DNA from: Clarkia xantiana subsp. parviflora
Lineage: Eukaryota > Streptophyta > Magnoliopsida > Myrtales > Onagraceae
Reading direction: 5' to 3'
DNA: 64,000 nt
Assembly: GCA_036873135.1 (NCBI GenBank)
Contig: JAPTYO010000010.1
Span: 18,779,772 to 18,843,771, forward strand
Shown: positions 15,627 through 27,450 of the stretch, piece after piece
How positions within the stretch are numbered: position 1 is the stretch's first letter
Layout: the number at the start of each line of letters is the position of its first letter
Translations under genes and position numbers: made by a program
The notes under the pieces: model-generated
Told to the model about the DNA's origin: nothing
Database searches by the model: none
The model's input: only the letters and a program-made list of their open reading frames with translations

Positions 15627-17040
15627 CTACGTAATCCAAGCAGTTTTACGTGCTTTTTGAAAAATTTCTCTACGTAATGGCTTAGTTAATGGGTCTGCGA
15701 CCATATTGTCTGTGGACAAGTATTCTAAAGCGATTATATTGTCTTTCACAACAGAATTGGCATAATTGTGTTTCACATCAATGTGTTTGGTCCTGCTATG
15801 GTACTTTGGATTCTTAACTGCTGCAATGGCTGCCTGACTGTCGGAGTATACCTTCACAGGTTTGCTCTTCTTGTCAATGCCAATTAATGCAGTAAGAAGC
15901 ATTTTCAGCCAGACTGCTTCTTGTACGTTTTTAGAAAGGGCAACGAATTCTGATTCAATAGTGGAAAGCGCGACACATGATTACTTCTTACTTACCCATA
16001 ATATGGCAGCATTAGCAAGGAGGAAAACTCCCCCTGTGGTGGACTTACGATCGTCCGGATCGCCATCGTGGTCGGCGTCACTATAACCAGTCAATTCGAT
16101 TTGCCTGCCCTTATAGCACAGAACATAGTCGGCAGTACCTTTCAGATATCTTATAATTCGTTTTACGGCCTTTAAATGTTGATAGCCAGGATCTGATTGG
16201 AATCTTGCTACTAGGCCCACAGCGTAACAGATGTCCGGCCGAGTACATGACATGACGTACATTAGACTTCCTACCATGCTTAGATACTCTGCATTCTTCA
16301 TCTGTTCACGCTCCTGCTGGTTCTTCGGGCCATCATGCTTTAATAGCGCGTACCTAAACACAACCGGCGTATCCACGGGTTTGGCATCGAGCATTCTGAA
16401 TCTTTTTCAATAGTTTGTTGATAACTGATTCTTGAGACAGACACAATATCCGGGCGGCACGATCTCGGGCAATTTTAATGCCTAAGATGTACGTGCCATC
16501 TCCCATGTCTTTCATCTCAAATGCTGATGCTAACCAAGACTTTGATTTGTTCATGAAACTCACATCGTTCGCAGCAATGAGTATGTCATCCACGTATAAG
16601 GTTATGATGACATATTTAGACCCGGAGGTCTTGGTGTAAACGCAAGGATCCTCGTGAAGATTCACAAATCCGTTTCCGACGATTTCCTCGTGGAATCTAC
16701 GATACCATTGCCGAGACGATTATTTAAGACCGTAAATAGACCTTTGGAGTTTGCAACTTTACGTTCTTTGCCAGGAGTAATAAAACTCTCTGGCTGCTCC
16801 ATATAGATCTCTTCCTCCAGGTTTCCATAGAGAAATGCGGTCTTTAACATCCATTTGATGCAAGCTCGTGATCGAGGCTTGCAGTAAGGGCAAGGATGAT
16901 CCTAACTGTGGTGTAACGCACAGTTGGTGAGTATGTTTCATCAAAGTCCACTCCATGAATTTGGGTATATCCTTTCGCAATCGTTCGAGTTTTGCACCAC
17001 TCAAATTTTCCATCAGTAGTGAATTATAAAATTTCACTTT
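15627..17040 (-). pseudogene. Copia reverse transcriptase-RNase H, frameshifted
   Basis: The minus strand carries Copia RT and RNase H in pieces. 16662-16850 has KTAFLYGNLEEEIYMEQPE. 16354-16665 has the catalytic YVDDI in IITLYVDDILIAANDVS. 15981-16394 has GSLMYVMSCTRPDICYAVG and GYSDADHDGDPDDRKSTTG. 15627-15902 has the RNase H end DSQAAIAAVKNPKYHSRTKH. The last two blocks are in one frame, separated by a single TAA at 15981-15983. Frameshifts lie near 16400 and in 16680-16760, plus another stop near 16725, and the most N-terminal stretch (to about 17040) is again out of frame. It cannot make an active enzyme. Confidence 0.93.
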
Positions 17041-20000
17041 CTAGCTCTGTGGTTAGCAGGTAAATCAACTGAAGACCAAAACCGAATACGTTCTAATTTA
17101 GGCATTTTCATCCTCCATTGTTTTCCTTCATTCCAACTTTTGAGGTTCTTCCAATGCTTGTCGAACCGTCACTGGTTCGTGAACGAATGTCTCACTTGAT
17201 GGGATACTTCTTAAAAGAAGTTGGTTGCCTAAGACTAAGTCTAGGCTCGATAATCTCATCTTAAGTCTGATCGTTACTCCCACTCGGAATAATGTTTCTT
17301 CTCGGAGCATTACTCCCACTGGGAACAATGGCGGTGCTAGAACTTTGGTCTATAACTTTCTTAGAATGACCTCTTGGTCTCAGGATTTTACCTCTGAGAT
17401 TTATTCCTTGATCACTAGGATCTGGAATCAAGTTAGTCGTTTCCTCCCACTAGGAATAATGGGCAGTTGCGACGACTATTGGATTTTCATCCAATGGTTC
17501 AGCATTATGATTATCAGGTCCGACTTGATTCGCATTAACATTTAGTGATGATTATGTGAGGGGGAGTGAGCCCTCCCACTGGATTTATTATGAGGACGTT
17601 TCCATCATCATTTACCATGTCATTCACTAATGCATTCACTAATTCTATATCATTCTCCCACTCGAAGTAAGTGGGACCTGAGAATCTCCGTTACCCATTT
17701 TAATTTGATCAGTACTTTATTTCGTTTCGTTCCGCAAAGTATTGGAAATCCGTCCTCAAATTTCTATAATGTGTCATGTTCGACCACGTTACCATTAATC
17801 CAAGCTAATCTTAAACTTGTATTCTTTAAGAGTAGACTGTACTCTTGATAAATACATGTTTAATGTGCAAATTAATGCTGCTTTATGATAAGGTTTCGCA
17901 CGTATCATTTCTTAGCTTTTAAAGTAACGCTCCAACCGATTTTATTGTAACATAGTTTTACATTAATATGAATCAACTTAATTTTGTCCCGTAGGAACAA
18001 TTAATGTTAGATCCTAATTTAATGTAATTTTAGACTATGTTTCTTGAAGTATTTTTAATAATATGATTGCTTAGCCAAACTTTTCGTTCAAGGCTTATAG
18101 TGGGAGAGTCATTTTATTGACTACTTTCGTTTATTAACTCATCCAGAGACTTATCCACGTCATGGACTATGCATTTGAGCTCTTGCTTAATGCTATAGTT
18201 GATGTACTACTCGATCGTAGTAGCATTAAAGCATACTTCTAACTATAGTAGTCATCAATGAGTTATTTCCAAAGGATTATAAACGAAAATTCAGCATTCA
18301 TTCATTAAAACACTTCATTATTAACTTTTTACTTCAAAACGATGTATTCCGTCTCTCGAGACACACGCGCGTACGGCGCATAAAACCAGTTTTATCCCGT
18401 GGTTTAAATCGTTTCGTTTCCAAATTTAATTTAATCGGTTTTGAACATGTTTAATTATTACGCAAATAATCATTTTTAAATGGAGTACTAACAAATAAGA
18501 ATTACTAAATCTTTCGATCTAGCTACGCAATCGATGGGAATGTTCAGTTCAATTGTACCGACTGAGATGACGGAGTATGTGAGTCGTTTCGTTTTATTCG
18601 TCCACTTTTACCTGGTCGAAATTTTGGTCCTAACCCGTAGGTTTGTATTTTTGTTTCGGATCGTTCTCGTTCAACCGAGATGTTAAATTGATTAAGCAAA
18701 TTGAGCTTCGAATCGAGCAACAATTACTTTATTCAATAACTCTGAATCTCAAAATAACCAAAATTTTAGAAACGAACAACGAACGATAAATGACAATGGT
18801 ATAGTTCTTGATCTGAAGTTTGCATATTTGATCCATGATTCTGGCGCATAAAGTCAAGAACTTTGAGTCATGTTGAACATCTCGTCTGAGTAAATTCACG
18901 AGTGAATCACTTCAAATGATCTGTGTCCGTATAAAACATTTTATAGCTTCATACACATGACCTACGAGGGGTATTTGAGACGCACTTTATCAACGGGATT
19001 TAACCCACTGTTTTATCGTATAAGACTTATTCGGTCCAGTTCTCTTCTTGTTATGCGGATCATGGTTCACTTCTTTCGAACTCACTATGGTGAGCAGATA
19101 AATTTTCTCTTTCACTGCTGTGGTTACTGTATTTGATTAGGCTCAAGGTTATTGAGTTCTGTCAATATCAGACAACCATATACATCATTTCCATGTTGAC
19201 CTTTCATCCTGAAGACCCGATGCGGGTTTTACACCGACATCCATGAAATGAGAGAAGACCATCTCATTCAACCGAAACATTTCTAGCGTTTGCATCCTTG
19301 CTTCCACCGAGGCGGATGCGAAGGAATACTAAGCTATAACATTGTCTGGTTTCAATTGAAGTCTTCTTCAACCCCTTTTTACTAAGGTCGAATGTATCAC
19401 CATACATGCGTTCGATCATCAAAGAACCTACTCCAATTCTTGGGGAAACAAATTATCACATTCATTTCTCATTGTCAAAATCATACATATTACTATTCAT
19501 CCGTAGTTGTCCTCTCCACTTTTCGGAATCGTAGTGGAGAGTTCAACACACACTCCAATTTTACTCATCATAATTAATACCATCAATATTGCGAGTAATA
19601 TCGAATCGCACTAATTGAGCCAACTCTCACATTGATGATTATGCAAATTTAGGAAGACAATAACATTTTGACAGAGTTGCAAACATCAGATTATCTATTA
19701 AGATGGAACACGATGAATAGTGATCCTTCAGTCACTAAACCAAACCGACCGCCAGTAAACCGAGGGAAGGGGGTGTTGTGAAAGAGTTAACACTATTTTC
19801 GTCTTCAATCCAATAAATCAGTCTTTTGAAAACGACTATTGTTTTGCAAATTACCGGAACGGGAATTTTCAAACAAGCATACCCGATCTTGGCTTTCCCA
19901 TGGCCATTTTTTATTTTGTAAAATTATCCGATAATTTACGTATGCATAATACTATATCACGCCATAAACATTGAACAAACCAAAACAACATGCTTACGCG

Positions 20001-21065
20001 TCATACGTCTAATGTTCCTTAGCATACATAATTCTACTTAAAGTAAATTACCACATGCTTTCATTCATGAACATTCTAGCATACGTGACAAAACATGCAA
20101 CTTCCGCATACATCATGCATAATTGGCGACTGGTATTTTCAGTTTTAAAAAACGTTTTGAAAATATTAGGGGCTTACTTGCAATTCATGCTTACAATCAA
20201 TCATGCGGAATTTCTAGACATGGATTCTAGGCAATTTCAATCAGCATAGCATGTCTAACCTATTGCGCATACCATTTATTTAAATCCCAGAGCTCAATGC
20301 TCGCAATTTATTATCCAGCTAGCTTGACTAAGTCAAGACGATAGTTCTAATATATGTTGCAGAAAGTAAAAAATTGCAATTCAACCCACTAATTTAATCC
20401 AGTCCAAAAAACATGCATATCCGAGATCCATCCCCATAATCGTAACCGGGTATTAGGATTTATCCGAAAACGTGTTAAAACTTAAACCCTAAGAGCACTG
20501 TTTAGGTTAACTCTTAAAGTTCGAAAACATTTTGGATTTAAAATTTGACATCCTATTTTATTGAACATTTAAAATTTCCGAAAATTTTTAAAATTTTGTT
20601 CGGTCCAATTTAAAATCCGGTCTAAGTCGGTCTAATTTTAAAAATCTGGTTTGGTCCGAAACGGTTCAATAAAATAAGATTGTGGTTCGGTTCATCACTC
20701 GAAACCGGTTCGGTTTAGATTCACTTAGTTACTTTGGTCCGACCCGACTAAGTCGACCCTATTAAGAAAAACCCGGATTGGTTTAACCCGTTCCGGTTTG
20801 GCAAATTGGACCGGCCCAATAAACCCATAGGGTTCGGCCGAAATATATCTTGTGGGCTAAGTAAGTAGGGTTTTAAAATCCACCAAAAAATTAACTTAGC
20901 CACCAAGAAATATTAATTATTTAAAATTTCCAATATTGCATATATATATCTCGACACAATAATTAAATAACATATATATAAATATTGTCAAGATTTTATC
21001 TAGAATATGTAAATCAATTAACAATATAAACATATATATCCATAATTTCGGCACACACACACACA

Positions 21066-21128
<63 letters not shown>

Positions 21129-21773
21129 GCACACACACACACACACACATATATTGTCAAATATATCTTTAGGGATTAAAATATATGTTGACAATATTTT
21201 TCTTAATCCTTTTAAGTAACTAAATCCTATCAATATATCTTTATCCCTATATTTTAGCTAAATATATTGATAGTTTATATATTTTAATATATAATGTGAA
21301 TCTTTCCTTATCTTTCCAATTTATAGATATATTGTCTCCTTTTAATAAAATTAAAATATGGTAACAAAAATATCCACCATGCTAGGCCGGCCGAATTTTA
21401 CTTACTTGCACCCTAAGAAATTAAAAAATTTATCTAATAATCCACCTAGGGTTTCGGCCATAACACCAAAAATTGGAAAAAATGTCAAATTTTAAGATCA
21501 AACACTACTATGATCATGAATCCAAATATTGTTCTTGATAAAACTTATCGTGTTCTTGAAGATCGTGAACATCAAACTCAAATTTAAACATGAATTTTCG
21601 ATTTTGATCTACAAAAACATGTAAATTCCAAAAATTTTAAGATTTTAAAGATCAAACATATGAAATTTGTTTAAAAATTTCGGATTACTCATGGTGTTCA
21701 TCATAAAAATTTCGGTTTTTATAAAATTTTCAAGAACATAAGTTTATCAAAATTTCAAGAACTCCTAACACAA
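17041..21773 (-). other. Copia interior without recognisable Gag, protease or integrase
   Basis: This is where gag, protease and integrase of a Copia element should lie. No long frame and no HHCC integrase, DSG protease or CCHC knuckle motif could be read. About 17100-17560 still has remnants of pol-like spacing. 20300-21780 is AT-rich with GGTTCGGTCC words. The region may be heavily decayed or replaced by unrelated sequence. Confidence 0.5.
21053..21150. repeat. Compound (CA)n-(CGCA)n-(CA)n microsatellite
   Basis: About 16 CGCA units flanked by CA dinucleotides. It creates spurious open frames on the minus strand. Alternating purine-pyrimidine composition makes Z-DNA formation possible. Confidence 0.95.
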
Positions 21774-21785
21774 GCTCTGATACCA
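21774..21785 (-). other. Copia primer binding site
   Basis: On the minus strand TGGTATCAGAGC begins one base after the right LTR. It is complementary to the 3' end of initiator tRNA-Met and fixes the element's orientation. Confidence 0.92.
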
Positions 21786-21786
21786 C

Positions 21787-22384
21787 TGTTGGATTACGGG
21801 GACGTAATATTACAGAATGCTAAACGTGTACTTGTAAGTAATCTAATTACGCAGCGGAATAATGTACACATACCTCAATAGCTTTCCTGCCCAAGAACGT
21901 TGTGGAGGGAGTTTTGATCCTCCGGTCGGAACCCGTACAAGTTCTTCGTGAGAAGAAGTCCTATGCGGTATAAGTTCCACAGCAAATCCTCTGATCGATT
22001 CTTCAACGGGGACATAACCTCGGACTGAATGCTCGGAAGTCATTTGGCACACCAATAGTGGTGTTTATGGGGCCGACCAAACTCACTATAGAGAGAAAAT
22101 GATTTCTCTCAAATCACAACTTAGGAGGAGTTGTGATCAAGGTGTCTTTTGTAGGTGACCCCAAGACCCCCTTATATAGTGGGGGAGGAGAAAATCCTCC
22201 CCCTTCCCTTCTAGGGTTTCAGCCGACTTATGTGGTGGGAGAGGCCAAATTTTGGGCCTCCCATGTCAAATGAGAATTAGGTTTGGCCCAATTAGCCATA
22301 ATGTGACATTTACCTAATTATCTTAAGGTAACCACATATATTAACAGACTACCAATTACGACGCCACGTCACCATATGCTAACA
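21787..22384 (-). repeat. Copia LTR (5' LTR)
   Basis: Matches 13474-14076 with the same TG...CA ends. On the minus strand this copy would drive transcription into the primer site and the pol remnant. Confidence 0.92.
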
Positions 22385-22943
22385 TTTAGGACATGTAAGA
22401 TCGGGACCTACAAGAGGGAAAGTGTGGGTAGTGCCCCACGACTCTATTTCGAATCTTAAGTTACTAGTGTTGTAGAAATATTTTGAGAATATTAAATAAT
22501 GAATGTAAAAGCATCCCTATTTATATAGACCTTAAACTGACTTTGTGATAGTATATTCTTTAGTTTTATGTATGTTGATGGTGGTTGAGCCTCTCATTGG
22601 TGGATAAAGTGGGTGGTCAGTCAGCTGGTCGCCACTTCATGCTTACTTGCTATGAGTGGTTTTCTTCTGGCAGTTGTAAACTGGTCGTTGCCTCATATTT
22701 ACTTACTATGAGGGGTTCTCTTCTAGCGGTTATAAGCTGGTAACCACCTCACGTTTACTTATTATGAAGTGTTTTCTTCTGGCGGTAATAAGTTGGTAAG
22801 CACCTCATGTTTACTTACTAAGAACAAATTTTTTTTTCTAGCGCCACCTTTATACCCGCTGCTTGTTTAACCCTACAGTGTCACCATCTTTATATATGAA
22901 ATTGTCGACTTTGTCATCTATTCATAGTAGTTCCAACAGTATC

Positions 22944-23367
22944 CATAACCAAATCATAAATATAACAACGGTTTACTTTGAAACCCAACAAGAATCTAAA
23001 CATTTTTTGTAGTACAAAAAATTCAAACTAATACGACATCATGATTCATACAAGAAATCCAAACTAATAATAAAGAAAAATACTTACGAGGTCGCGACTC
23101 CACGAGGCAAAGCTAAGTAGAAACTAGTGCATAATCTTAGAAGCAAGGGCGGGGCCGGAGAGAGGCGCATCAGAAAGTAATGCAAGCTAGAGTGGGGCGA
23201 GGCGTATCAGAAACTGAAAGTGAGAAAATTGAGATTTGTGATTGAGAAAGTGAATAGGTGAATAGGAACAAAATGTGAGACTTTTGGGGTTAAGAGCGAA
23301 CGAACAATTTAGATTATAGATAGGGACATTAAGATTGAATTTCGGAAGGTGTCGTTTATTATACACG

Positions 23368-23450
<83 letters not shown>

Positions 23451-24147
23451 GTGATGGTTATAATGATGAGTATGAACTCAATATCAGAACCATACCCATT
23501 ATGAGAACAAAATTCACTATCATAACCACACCACACCACACCATCTTGTGATTAACCATAACAGGAAATTGTATGAAAAACCAAGGTTATTTTACTTCCA
23601 CCGCACCGTTGTCAGCTCTAACCTGATCCAGCAAATTGTCCAAATAAAAATTCAGCTATCAATTTTTCAGGGTGATTAAACACGAGTTAGCAATTTGTCC
23701 TGAAAAACTTCAGTTAGCAATTTGCCAAAGTTTCCAAACGTGAGCTAGCACTTATCAAACCGCTACATCATCTTTGATTTATAAATTGTTATTATTCAAA
23801 ATTTAATTTTTTAAAATTGTTTAGATGAACTTTAAATTGCAGACCAAATTGTTACATTCATTATAATTTTTGTCGAATTGGAATACGTATCAGCCACGTA
23901 AGATCTTTTAATATGTGTCTAAGATGAATTCTATAATAAATTAAAAACTTTGATACACGTTCTAATAGCAGGATTCTGAAAAGCCACAAAACAGAGACCG
24001 TGACACTGTCTGTAAATACTGCGGACTTTTTGGTCAAATACTTATTCAAAATGAATCAGAACTAATCATAATCCTGCTGTCGAAACTTATATTTTCTCAT
24101 GAATTAATTATTCAGGATTTTTTCCAATATTAATTTTTCAATTTCGA
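22944..24147. other. Repeat-derived AT-rich spacer
   Basis: 22944-23580 continues the ACCATAACCAT family seen at 13237-13423 and includes a (TA)n tract at about 23371-23447. 23630-23750 repeats TTAGCAATTTG words that mirror 13060-13230. 23760-24147 is AT-rich without a gene. Confidence 0.45.
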
Positions 24148-24155
24148 ATCAAAAG

Positions 24156-24949
24156 CAGTGTTATCAGAACCGGACCGGGCCAGCGGTTGGACCGGGTTCG
24201 AACCGGAACCGGTGCCTTCAACGGTCCGGTTCGAGCAAATCCGGAGAATGTAAGCGAACCCGGTTCAAAATCCGGTTTTTTAGAGAACCAGCCGGTTTTG
24301 AGAGGACCGGGCGGTCCACCGGTCTGCCGGTTCAGTTAAAAAAAAAAAACATAAGTTGCAGTTCCGATTCCAGCTGCCGCTACTGCATCCAGAGGCCATT
24401 CACCGCCGGCCATCGGAGTTTAATCCAGTACCTCCATCCATCCCCACCTCCAAGCTCCCTTCACCGCTATCTCTGAGTCTAATCCAGTACTTCCAAGTTC
24501 CATCCATCATCGCAGCTAGGTATGCAAGTAATCGCAGATTTGGCAAAAAAAAATCGCAGATTTGCATGTAAAACAAGATGGGGATAGAAATTGCAAAGGA
24601 GCCGGGGAGGGAACTGAAGAGGGGGGGGGGGAACAGAGGAGGGAGGGGGAAGGAAACTGGTGGAGAAGAGAGATGGAGAAAAAGGGAAGAAACAATGATG
24701 AAAGGGAAAGTGGGGGAGAGAAAAGGGAAGGGGGGAAGGATTGGAAGGGACGGATGGATAATGGATTGAGGGGAGAGAGTAATTATTGATGTCTAATGGA
24801 TGCATTGGATGGAGTGAAGGAGAGATAAGTATTGATTTTTTTTAATAAGCTGTTGCTTAGTTCGACTAGTTTGTCTTATGTGTATTATAAGTAGAACGGT
24901 CGGACCGGGTCTGACCGGTTCAATGTCCGGTCCGGTTCTGATAACACTG
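24156..24949. mobile_element. Non-autonomous hAT-like DNA element
   Basis: The terminal inverted repeats begin CAGTGTTATCAGAACCGG on the left (24156) and the complement ends at 24949. The element is flanked by a perfect 8-bp duplication ATCAAAAG (24148-24155 and 24950-24957), the target length of the hAT superfamily. It is 794 bp long and has no transposase. The centre (24600-24780) is an almost pure purine strand (GGGGAAGG-type words), which produces artificial proline/serine-rich frames on the minus strand. A second copy begins at 63772. Confidence 0.88.
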
Positions 24950-25015
24950 ATCAAAAGCGTTAAAAAAATTGGGGGAAATTCTGTAGGGGCGGTGTTACAC
25001 CACCCCAACCAGAAG

Positions 25016-26136
25016 GGACGAGCATCACCTGTCCCCAATGCCTGTTCCAATCTCCTGTCCCATAAATATCAACCGTACAAATTTATATATCTTTCCATCC
25101 CTCTTAATATTCTATTTTCTTTTGATTTTCTATTTCTATGAGACTATGACCTACTCTATTCCACACGGCCACACGCAAATAGGGCCATGAAAGTCCACAT
25201 CAAAACAAAACCTTTTCATTATATTTCTATTTCTCTACATACTCATACCATATACATTACTTGTACTTTTTCTTTTATCTCTTAGAATATATAAATAGGA
25301 ATGTATATAATACATATTCATTACATTTTTTTTAAACTATAGCAATCTATTATAAATATTTAAGACTAGAGAACCCTAACATGTTAAAATATGTTTTAAA
25401 TAAATACTTTTACATTTTTTTAAAACCCTATTAGAATGAGTGCACAGTTTGACAATGTGAACCCTAGAGGGTTAAAATTGGACCAAACAAAGTTCAGGCT
25501 AATTTTAGGCCGGTTAAACATTTTGTCCAGTTTTAGTCATTTAGAGTTTACTCTGCCAAAATGGTGACCTATTTTAATAGGTTTTTGGGTTTAGGGTTTA
25601 GCCCTCACCCGGCCTAACTGTTCGTTAAATTTTAGCACTCAAGGGTTCACCCGGCCTAACTGTTCACACATTCTAATAGGGTTTTATAAAAAAAAAAACA
25701 TAGAAGTATATAAACTCTACTAGTATTTAAACCACATATTAGCCATCTATGGTTCACCTGGCATAACTGTTCGTACAATTTTAACACTTTAAAGTTCACT
25801 CGGCCTAACTGTTCACCCATTCTAATATGTTTTTATTAATTTTTTTTTATATAAACCCTAAGAGCAATTATGTATTATATAATAATAAAAGAAAAAAGTA
25901 TACATAATGTAAGTACAATAACTAAAGTATAATTAATAATTATGGCACGATGTATGTAGAGAAATTATGTAAAAAAGTTTTATTGGGCCATTAGTATTGC
26001 GGGTGGGTAGTATTAGCTCTTAGAAAATTAAAAGAAAACTAAAATTAGGAGAGATGGAAAGATATATAAATTTGTACGGTTGAGATTTATGGGACAGGAG
26101 ATTGGGACAGGTATTGGGGACAGGTGATGCTCGTCC
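25016..26136. mobile_element. Mutator-like element with long inverted repeats
   Basis: Ends are inverted repeats of at least 100 bp: GGACGAGCATCACCTGTCC at 25016 and its complement ending at 26136, both continuing into text around ATTTATATATCTTTCCATC. It is flanked by a perfect 9-bp duplication AACCAGAAG (25007-25015 and 26137-26145). Nine-bp duplications and long inverted repeats are the signature of the Mutator superfamily. The 0.9-kb interior is AT-rich, with repeated GTTCACCCGGCCTAACTG-like words at 25440-25820, and codes for nothing. Confidence 0.88.
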
Positions 26137-26572
26137 AACCAGAAGCCGCCACGTGTCTCCTTCACTATCTTCTATTTTTCTCTCACCACGTGGTAGCTTC
26201 TCTCTCATCTTTATTTTCACCTATGACTTTATTATTCCTCATCAATTATTCTCTCTCTAGTTAAATTTTGATTGTTTTTGTTGTCTTCTAATATGGAATA
26301 TCACTCCCTTTTTTATTTCTCACTTCATTTTCTCTGTTGATTTTTATTTGTAGAACTCTGCTGATTGAAGTATTTGTTTAGTTAATTCATTTATTTGAGA
26401 ATTATATAGTATAATAATAATAAATTAAATATAAAAATTAGTTTCGGCCCCCATAATTTTTTTATTAACAAAAAAGTGAATTTACACTTAGAGTTCAAGA
26501 AGTGTCACGTTTATCACATATGATTCATCCACCCCAATAGTTATTTAAAAAAAAAATCATAGAACCATTTAC

Positions 26573-26574
<2 letters not shown>

Positions 26575-26632
<58 letters not shown>
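26575..26632. repeat. (TA)n microsatellite
   Basis: About 28 TA units in AT-rich DNA. Confidence 0.9.
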
Positions 26633-26841
26633 CACCTAGTTCATCTAATTTTTGTACAAATAAATATAATAAAAAATGGAAGGAGATTAAATTCACAAAC
26701 AATAACTAACAATATATTTTTAAGAACATGAAAGCATTAAAAAAAATTACCAAACTATTTACACCTATATCATAAATATATATTACACCAAACTCTTCTA
26801 CTTTTTTTACAAATCAATTTAATAAAGAAAAGTAAGAAAAT

Positions 26842-26879
<38 letters not shown>

Positions 26880-27450
26880 CAAATAATAAGTTTTTTTTTT
26901 GTAAGAAAAGCAAATAATAACTAATGACATTTTTTTAGGGGTTGACTAATTTGTTGTCAAGTTTATTTAAACTTGAATTTATGACTATTTGATCAAAGTA
27001 TCGAAATTCGTGCTGACTTCCTCCATTTCTTCTTTTTCAGCTGAAAGGAGTTTTAAAGGTGTTGATCTAATGGTCAGAAATTCAAATTTAAATAAACTTG
27101 ACAATAAATTAGCCACTCCTTTTTTTAGTAGATATATAAACAGAAAAAAAATAAGGAAAGAGAAAGAGAAATTGTAAAGAAAATAGAGGACCACGTGCTT
27201 GATAGTAAAAGCAAAGGCGAGAGAAATAAACTGAAAACTAAAATTTAAAATGAAATAAACATCTGCCACGTGGCGAGCTGTGATAGGGGCGGTTCACCGC
27301 CCCTACACAAAAAATTCCCCCTAAATTGGCGTGTCATCATAGGATTTGAATCAATTTATTTGGACTTTTCTATTGGGTCACCGAGATTTTCCATCTCGGT
27401 GCTAAAAATAGAAAAAATAAAATTACAAGGATTAAACAATTATAAAAATA

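Larger units (their letters stand above)
13474..22384 (-). mobile_element. Decayed Ty1/Copia LTR retrotransposon, complete at both ends
   Basis: The element spans 8.9 kb, has LTRs of 603 and 598 bp, and is flanked on both sides by TTTAG (13469-13473 and 22385-22389). Transcription runs right to left: the primer site adjoins the right LTR and a polypurine tract (CGAGTGGGAGC on the minus strand, plus 14077-14087) adjoins the left LTR. Only a mutated RT-RNase H is readable (15627 to about 17040). Gag, protease and integrase are not recognisable in the 4.7 kb between pol and the primer site. By eye the LTRs differ at about 25 positions, so this insertion is much older than the element at 53413. 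Confidence 0.92.
13424..22938. mobile_element. Older LTR-like sequence split by the Copia insertion
   Basis: If the Copia element and one copy of its TTTAG duplication are removed, 13424-13473 joins 22390-22938 into about 600 bp that begins TGTTGGATCTC and ends TTCCAACA. Its flanks are GTATA (13419-13423) and GTATC (22939-22943), a 4-of-5 match to a 5-bp duplication. No coding sequence is present. I read it as a solo LTR or small LTR element that served as a landing site. The family is unknown. Confidence 0.5.
24971..27321. mobile_element. Outer inverted-repeat element hosting the Mutator-like insertion
   Basis: The left end GGGGGAAATTCTGTAGGGGCGGTG (read as two adjacent words) has a near-complement at the right end, 27288-27321, where GGGGCGGTTCACCGCCCC is followed by TACACAAAAAATTCCCCC. 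The region between contains the complete 1121-bp Mutator-like element. No convincing target duplication was found for the outer ends, so the boundaries are tentative. Confidence 0.5.

Noticed and set aside
20917..21233. Two minus-strand frames with Val-Cys-Val-Arg-Ala repeats
   Set aside because: They are translations of the CA/CGCA microsatellite.
24479..24805. Proline/serine-rich minus-strand frame of 108 codons
   Set aside because: It arises from the purine-only strand inside the hAT-like element; no start context or domain.
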